DNA from: Eutreptiella sp. 'Long Island Sound 2002'
Taxonomy: Eukaryota; Euglenozoa; Euglenophyceae; Eutreptiales; Eutreptiaceae
DNA length: 64,000 nucleotides
Reading direction: 5' to 3'
NCBI GenBank assembly: GCA_964036045.1
Contig: OZ038378.1
Coordinates: 37,015,228 to 37,079,227 of the forward strand
A program made the position numbers and the translations under genes. Under the pieces are notes generated by a model that saw nothing but the letters and a program-made list of their open reading frames with translations, was not told where the DNA came from and did not search any database. Below, piece by piece: positions 55,191-64,000 of this stretch; positions within the stretch are counted from its first letter, which is position 1; each line of letters begins with the position of its first letter.

Positions 55191-56438
55191 TCATGGCTGC
55201 ACATGTGGACCGGGGCCCCCCGCCGGATCCGGATCACCGGACGGAGGGGGGCCACCAGCAGGTTCGGGGGGACCACCCGCACCCGGCGCGGGCGGCTGGC
55301 GAGGTGGCCCCTGTCCCCGTGTGCCTCCGCCCGAGGCGGCCGTCGTCTGCTGAGACCCGGCAGATGCGGCGGGCTCCCCCCCTGCCTGTCCGCCGGATGT
55401 ACTTGCCGCCGTACTCCCCGTAGAAGTCACTGCCCCACGCCGTGCTGCAGACCCAATCGCTCCAGATCGCGCCGCCGACGGCGATGCCCCGCGCTCCGCC
55501 GCAGGGCGGGCACCCGTGGGCAGCATGAGTGCTCTGGACCTCGCCTGGGCCGACGCGAAAGGCCCCGCCTGGCCCCCCGGCATAACGCCAGCCAGCATGG
55601 CCAGCGCCTGGTCCCGTTGCGCCGGATCAGCCGCATGGTCCCGCTGGATGTGGTCCAGCAGGTCCTTGGGGTGGAGGTGGGTGGGCCGGCAGTGCTTGCC
55701 AGCTCTCCATGTGCAGTGACCAGCCCCATCCAGCCGAGACCAGGGGCAAACGTTGATCGTCTTTGTCCCACGCTTCTCCGTGGCCAAGTCACCGCCGAAG
55801 TGCTGCAGCACATACCGAATGTTGGCATAAGCGCCATACTGAGGCGGGGGGCTCCTCTTGGGCGGCGGCTTGGGCGCCGCTTTCGGGGCCTGCCTCGCCG
55901 CCGCGGCCGGGGATGCCGCAGGCCGTACCGGTGGCACGCTTGGTGGCTGCGGCAGGTGCAGCATTCCCCCCACGGGAAACTGCTCCTCCACCCAGCGGCG
56001 CCACGCGTCGGCGAACTTCTCCAGGTCGCCCTCGACCTTCCACCTGGACGCCGAGAACGCCCGGAGCCACGGCCCCATGTTCTCCGCCATGACCAGGCGG
56101 AGGGCATCTCCTCCGCTCTGCCGGCGGAAGCGTGTCGCGGCCGCGCCTGCCACGGTCCCTTGGAGGTACAGCGCCTCGCCCCCGTCGCCACTCAATGCAC
56201 TAAGGTGCAGGGCGTCCAGGTCGGCGGGGCGGACCGTGAGCACCGTGCCCTCTCCGCGATCGTACAGGCGCAGTGCCGAGGAGTGGGGCTCCAATACCCC
56301 AAACCCAGCACCACGCCCGCGACACGCTATGTAGCAGTGCCAGCGAGGCTGCTGGCCTGTTGCTCGTGCACTGCGCTGCCGGGGCCCTGGGGAGGGCCGC
56401 TGCGTGACCCTGCAGCGCCCTGCACATGACAGCTGCAT
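55191..56438 (-). CDS. LINE linker region with a C2H2-like finger and Pro/Gly-rich tail
   Basis: Frame with RATGQQPRWHCYIACRGRGA, GVLEPHSSALRLYDRGEGTV and LEKFADAWRRWVEEQFPVGG. It then has a Cys/His cluster (HCTWRAGKHCRPTHLHPKDL, then LDHIQRDH) and a Gly/Pro-rich tail ending at TGA 55191. It overlaps the end of the preceding frame by about 240 bases, so either a frameshift or re-initiation links them. The next domain (AP endonuclease) lies in this same frame beyond the TGA, so that TGA may be a CGA mutation or a genuine ORF end. Confidence 0.6.
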   Translation of the reverse strand: MQLSCAGRCRVTQRPSPGPRQRSARATGQQPRWHCYIACRGRGAGFGVLEPHSSALRLYDRGEGTVLTVRPADLDALHLSALSGDGGEALYLQGTVAGAAATRFRRQSGGDALRLVMAENMGPWLRAFSASRWKVEGDLEKFADAWRRWVEEQFPVGGMLHLPQPPSVPPVRPAASPAAAARQAPKAAPKPPPKRSPPPQYGAYANIRYVLQHFGGDLATEKRGTKTINVCPWSRLDGAGHCTWRAGKHCRPTHLHPKDLLDHIQRDHAADPAQRDQALAMLAGVMPGGQAGPFASAQARSRALMLPTGARPAAERGASPSAARSGAIGSAARRGAVTSTGSTAASTSGGQAGGEPAASAGSQQTTAASGGGTRGQGPPRQPPAPGAGGPPEPAGGPPPSGDPDPAGGPGPHVQP

Positions 56439-59400
56439 GCTCAGCCTGCCACATGTTGTTCGGGGCTATGGGCCAGACGTCCTGCCCCTGGATCGCCGGC
56501 GGTCGCGTGACCTCCACGAAGACCGCCGGCGCTGGCGGGATGTCCTCGGCCGTGCACCTGTGTGCCCTGCGCACCGGCCCCAGCTCCCTGAGGCACTCCC
56601 GGAACACCCGGTAGCAGGCCGGGCCCCTGGACTGCTGCCTCCTGAGCCGGCACGCGGTGACTACGACCCACTCCAGTCCCCCTGTTTCCACCCGAACACA
56701 GGCCCAATACTCCGCCCCTTCCAACACCACCAGCCGCCCCATATCCGCCACGCCCAACGTATGGGTGGGAGGCACGCTCTCCACCCTCAGCCAGCGCTTG
56801 GCGCTTTCTTCCCACGGCTGGGGGGCATGCATCCGTTGCTGCTGCATTGTGTACTGCACGTGCTGCAGGGACACCGTCACCAGCATGGACATCCCCCCGT
56901 CCGCTGCCGCCGCCATGCACAGCAGGGCATGTTGCATGCGTGCCCCGGGCAACCCCACGCTGTGCTGGACGTCCGCCAAGTCCAAGGGTGTGCGGGGCGC
57001 CGGCAGGGCATCCAACACCGCTGCAGGCAGCTCCCCCAGGGACGGCAGACGCGCGATGGGCCCCATGTCCCTGTTGAGGACCACCGCCGCCACCCACCGC
57101 CTGTCCAGCGCGGACAGGAGGTTGCCCGGCCTCGGCACCCTGAGGAGGGTACCGATGGCGGACATGAGGGCGCACACGCCACAGTCCTTGGTGTTGCCGG
57201 CTGGCTGCTGCACCTGTGCCGCCCGGGCCTCCGCCAGCAGATGCTCTGCACCCGGCCACCCCGCCCTCTGGCCCCTGGGTGCCATGCGCATCGTCCGGAC
57301 CGCCATGTCCCATGTGTGCGGCCACTGGGGCGGGGCCCCCGACACCACAGGCCGGTCCAGCGGGTCCACGGTCAACCGCATGTCAGGGGCCACAAGGTGG
57401 TGGGCCGTCCAGTGCCGCATGCTCGGGGTCTCCGAACGGTCGAGGTACACCGCCTCCGAGCCCCCCAGCTCGACGTACCTCGCAATGAGGAGGGCAGCCG
57501 GGGTTTGGTCGTGCCGCTGGCCCTCCCACCCCTCCCTCGGGAGCATCATGGCGTGGGGGGCCAGGCACTGCACCACGTCGGCTGCCAGCGCGACCACGTC
57601 GTCGCTGAGCTCCACCCCATGGTCCGCGGCCACCAGGAAGTGGTGCCTGGGCTTGGAGTACAGGTGCTCCAGGGCGCCCCGCAACTCAGCTGGTGGGGGA
57701 GAGGCGTCCCCGCAGTCCCGCAGCCAGGGGAGTGCGCCCGGGAGATGCCGCCCTGCTCCTCCTGGCCAGACGGCGGCCCTGAGGGCCGGCAGGTCGCGCC
57801 AGACAGCCCTAGCGACCGGATCGCGCCAGGGCTGTGGCTTGTCTGCTCCCCACTGGAGGACGCCCACCACAACATGCGTGGTCAGGGGCTCTGCCATGAG
57901 CTGCAACGCCGTCCCCCCGTGGGTCTTGATCACCGTGCCCCGTGGGGCAGTGAAGACGTGGCCACCGGTCCCACGGACCGCCACCCATCCCCACAAGACC
58001 GCCACGGTCTCCCAGCTGGGGTACCTGGTTCTCCTGGGCAGGAGCACCACCGGCGGGCATGGGCTGTTGGCGGCCCACACGCGCCATTCCACTCCCACCA
58101 GACGCTCGTGACCAGGGGGCCGGAACACCTGGGGCCACGCGTCTGGGAGCTGGCGATGGACGGCGGTCCACACATCAGCCCCGCCAGCCCGCGTGAACTG
58201 GAGTCCCTCCAGGATGTCCCCGTCCAGAGGGCTGGGAATGCGGGCAATGCGAACCTCCAGCCCCTGGCCCAAGCGAAGCCCTGGCCCCTCCCGGTCTCCC
58301 AGCAGCAGGACCTCGGGGTCCGTGGCCGCAAGACGAGCCGCCACCGTGGGGAGATGCAGGGAGAAAGTCCACGGCTGGACTGAGACGGGCTCGCGCGGGA
58401 GGTCAGGGCAGGCCGCCACAACACTCCCATCCCTCGCCCAGCTGAGCGCTCTGTCCCACCACTGCGCCCACGCACCCGGCGCTGCCGGCAACGACCAGGA
58501 CAGGTACGTCACGACCGCCTTAGCCTGCCATCCGCGAGGGTCCATGCCGGCAGGATGTGTGTGCCACGTGCACACCCACCCCAGGTTGGCCTCCTGGACG
58601 GTGACCACGTCCCTCCACGGGACCACCGGGAACGGAGTGAGCAGGGCCGCCATGCCACATGGCAACGCCACTGCCCACTCGGTCAGGCCCTCACTCTCCA
58701 CCGCATACCCCACCGCTGGGAGCCCTCCTCCTTGCGCCTTTACCACCACTTCTTGCAGCAACGTTCCGTGGCCCCGGCCGTGGCCCTGGCTGCGGTCCAG
58801 GCTGAGGGCCCCCACACGGGCCATGGCCTGGAGGATCAGGAGTAATTCCTGGGGTACTCCCCGCGGCACCGGCGGCTGGGGGTGGGCAAACCGGCAGGCA
58901 TCTGCCCGCATGCACCACCCCTTGGCCCAGTGCCTGCAGGTTTCCACCTCCCCCGTCTTCGGCCCAGCCTTGTCCGCCACTCCCAGCTCCCGTGGACCCA
59001 CCTCAGGCGCCTCCTTCGCCCCCACGACCTCCAGCTCCTCGTCCTGCTCCACGGCGCTCTGTGCCTCTTCACTCGTCCTGCGTTGGTTCTCCTCCTCCAG
59101 TGTCTCCGTCGTCGGCGGCGGGCTCGCGGCATCCGTGAACCTCGCCAGGGCCGCCGCCACAAAGGCCTGCACGTCCACCTCCTCCCCGGCCACCTCCGGC
59201 TGATCCTGCTGCTGCTCCTCCCCCGTGGGTTGCTCCTGCCCCACCTCGTCACCGTCACGGCCTGCCTCCTCATCACTCCCCACCGGGACCGCGTGTTCGG
59301 ACCCTTGGGGGGCGGCGCTCTCGTCGAGGCGCGTGCCCACCACCACCAGCAGCTTGAGGTCACCGCCGCGGCTCTCAAGGCGGTAGCTGCTGGAGGTGGG

Positions 59401-61563
59401 GACGAGGACCACCCCATCCCCGGTCAGCAGCAGGCGGTCCGCGCCGAACACGACCTCTGCACCCTCGGGGTGCACCGCCATCAGGAGCGCATGGGATCCC
59501 AGAGCCTGGGGCGTGAGGGGGCGCACGGCCTGCTCGCGACGCCAAGCGTCAGCCCCACCTCGCCACAAGGCCACGTACAGGCCTTCGTCCCGCCGCATGT
59601 CCTCCAGCCCTGCCTCGTTCAGCAGGCGCCCCACGGACAGGCGCACCGACAGGGGGAGGCCTTCCTGGGGCTCGGCCGCCCGGACATCACCGGGGTGGTG
59701 ACCCAGGACCGCCGCGTCCCCAAGCTGGACACAGCGGGCCTCGCCGTCGTCCGGGGACGTGGCCACCAGGGCCACCTCCCGGGCGACCTGCCCTGGGCGC
59801 TGGAGCTCATAGCGCTCCAGGGCGCTCGCCAGCATCCCTGCCTCCCGCTGCCCCGTGCCCATGAGGCGGTGCCTCTGGGCACCCTCGGCCGCATGGTACC
59901 TGCAGTGCCGCCGCTCACAGCTCCCCAGGGGAGGGGGCGGCACCGCAGTGGGCATGGGCCGCAGCGGCGCGTTGGCCGGGTCCACGTCCATGCCGGCGTA
60001 GACGTCGGGCCCGGCGTCGTCCTCATACATGAGGGCCAGCGCCGACTCGCCGGGCCCGTACGCCTACTCGTCCCCCTCGTCCTCCGCCTCCTGCTCTTCC
60101 TCCGCCCCTTCCCCAGCCGCAACCATCGCCGGCGGCGTGTCCGGCCGCGGCGGGAAGGGCGCCAGACGCCGCTCGTCAGCGCCTCCGCCCCTTGCCGCCT
60201 CCGCCGCGTCCAGCCGTGCCCGCAGGTTGTTGGGCAGCCGGGCCCAGCTGGTGCCCGCATGGAGGTCCATGCTGTACGCCAGCCCCGCCGGACACGGCTC
60301 ACCGGGTGCCACCTGGCGCCACTCCCGCCACTCCCACATCCAGTCCTCCACTCCTTCCTCCTTGGCACGCCTCCCACTGGGCTCCACAACCCCGCCGCCC
60401 TCCGCCGGCGTCTGCGCCTCCGGCGAACCCCGCCCCGCGTCCTGTCCCCCCGAAGCAACCACCTCGGACGGCTTCTCCTTGGCCCCTTCCGCCCTCGGGG
60501 CGACAGCCGCGAGCGGATGCGCGATGAGCTCGCCGGCTTGAGCCCCCCTCCCCGGCCCTTCCGGCGCGGCTCCATCGCTCCCCGCGGCTGTCCGCCGGTA
60601 CGCCTCCAGGGCCTGCGCGAGCAGCTAGCTGATGTCTCGCGGACCGGCCACTGCCGCCTCCTGCGCCGCATCCCCCGCCTGTTCCCCCGCCGTAGGCCTC
60701 CCCATGGGGGCTATGCCCTGCATCCCACGCGTCGGGGGTGGACCACCACCCGGCACTGCCGGCTCAGGCAACGTCGGCACCACGGGCGGGGCCCCGCGCG
60801 GCACGGCTGGATCCGGCACCGGGACCGTCCGCGACGGAGACCCCGCCGCGGTATGCCCCTGCTGGGGCACCGCCAGGGGTGGCGCAGCCGCAGGCGCCCC
60901 CATTCTCCCCGCCTCGCCCGGGGGCACGCCACGTGCCTCCCCTTGCGACACCCCCTGCTGCTGGGCGCCCCGCCCCGGCGCAGGCACCGGTACCGGTACC
61001 GGCACCGGTACCGTGTGCTCAGGCGGCCGTGGGTGCTGCTGGGGCAGAGGATGCGGGTACTCCACATGCTAGTGCGGACGGTGATGGTGATCGTGATGGT
61101 GAAGGTGGACGTGGTGCTGTGGCACGGCCGCCGGGTGATGGTGATGGTGAAGGTGGACGGGGAGCTGTGGCACAGCCGCCGGGTGTACGTGTTGGTGTGG
61201 GAAGTGATGCTGCATCATGGGGAACCCGACGGGGTGATGAATTAGGTGATGGAGATGGAGTTGGTGGTGGTGGTGAGCCCCAAAAGGCGGGAAGGGCATG
61301 GGCCCGAGGCCCGGGGGCGGCGGCATCGGAAACGCACCCGGCGCCGCATACCCCGGCCGCCCCGCCGGTCCCACTGGGGGCCGCCCGCGCTGCGCGTCCT
61401 CGAGCTCCCCGAGATCTTGTAGACATCGGAGTAGTCGGTTGAGCAGGTGCACCCCGAACGGCACGGTGCCCGCTGCGAACCGCGCCTGAACGTCACGCGC
61501 GTTGTACGGGTGGGGATCACGGGCCAACATCTGCCGCAAGCAGCATCCACGAAGTGGTCCCAT
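56390..61563 (-). CDS. LINE first ORF: CCCH zinc finger and Ulp1/C48-like protease
   Basis: One reading frame is open from about 61563 to 56200, interrupted only by TAG at 61069, 60625 and 60064. The first part is His/Pro-rich. The finger [19 protein letters not shown] (58882-58938) has exact C-x7-C-x5-C-x3-H spacing and would bind RNA. The protease has [20 protein letters not shown] (His and Asp 16 apart) near 57360-57420 and [15 protein letters not shown] near 57175-57215, with the Gln and the catalytic Cys placed as in Ulp1/SENP enzymes. Such a protease may cleave the polyprotein or remove SUMO-like tags. The coding frame appears to pass to the overlapping ORF ending at 55191 near 56400, so the last codons to TAG 56200 are probably not used. 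Confidence 0.75.
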
Positions 61564-61628
61564 CCGTTGTCCCTGGCCGGACGGTCCGCGTCCACGCGCG
61601 CCTGGAAAGCCGCATACGTGTGCGCCCG

Positions 61629-64000
<2,372 letters not shown>

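Noticed and set aside
56200-56202. TAG 56200 as another reassigned codon
   Set aside because: The overlapping frame (55191-56438) carries the better coding signal here, so this TAG is probably not translated.

Overview
The window is eukaryotic nuclear DNA. It has GT-AG introns, tandem satellites, simple-sequence tracts, and several transposons and retroelements. There are no operons, Shine-Dalgarno sites or bacterial genes. The most important inference is about the genetic code. In unrelated reading frames on both strands, TAG (and once TAA) interrupts otherwise continuous coding, while frames end in TGA. About twenty such codons fit glutamine, including one at the conserved Gln of a LINE endonuclease motif. 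A nucleus reading UAA/UAG as Gln, with many introns and a Dualen-like LINE (a clade first described in Chlamydomonas), would fit a green alga of the ulvophyte lineages known for that code. The taxonomic guess is tentative.

Layout. 1-4752: four ~1.17 kb satellite units with telomere-like CCCTAA tracts; the same family returns inverted at 45.3-46.2 kb and direct at 61.8-64 kb. 5.5-13 kb: at least three unidentified intron-containing genes whose introns share GTTCATAA/TTATGAAC inverted repeats (introner-like). 13.3-14 kb: a gene fragment running into a 10-bp minisatellite. 15,074-19,004: a DNA element with 25-bp perfect terminal inverted repeats, a TATGG target duplication and long internal inverted arms studded with the palindrome CTGGCCGAAATTTCGGCCAG. 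20.0-24.9 kb: an 85-bp satellite with higher-order structure that has captured 170 bp of reverse transcriptase. 25-33 kb: sparse region with an LRR gene fragment and several uncertain ORFs.

34.0-44.1 kb: a degenerate retroelement (gag-like region, YLDD reverse transcriptase, RNase H) split by a 6.9 kb DNA transposon (34,559-41,467). That transposon has 37-bp inverted ends, a DDE-like transposase gene with a 59-bp intron, and a second long gene. The flanking 230-bp repeat preserves the empty site. 46.4-61.6 kb: a very large LINE on the minus strand. It carries a CCCH zinc finger, an Ulp1/C48-type cysteine protease, an AP endonuclease, a reverse transcriptase, an RNase H-like domain and a CCHC finger. 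It is bordered on both sides by AT-rich microsatellites and inverted copies of the subtelomere-like satellite.

Many reading-frame changes fall on G or C homopolymers. They may be consensus errors, so CDS spans below are gene extents rather than clean ORFs.
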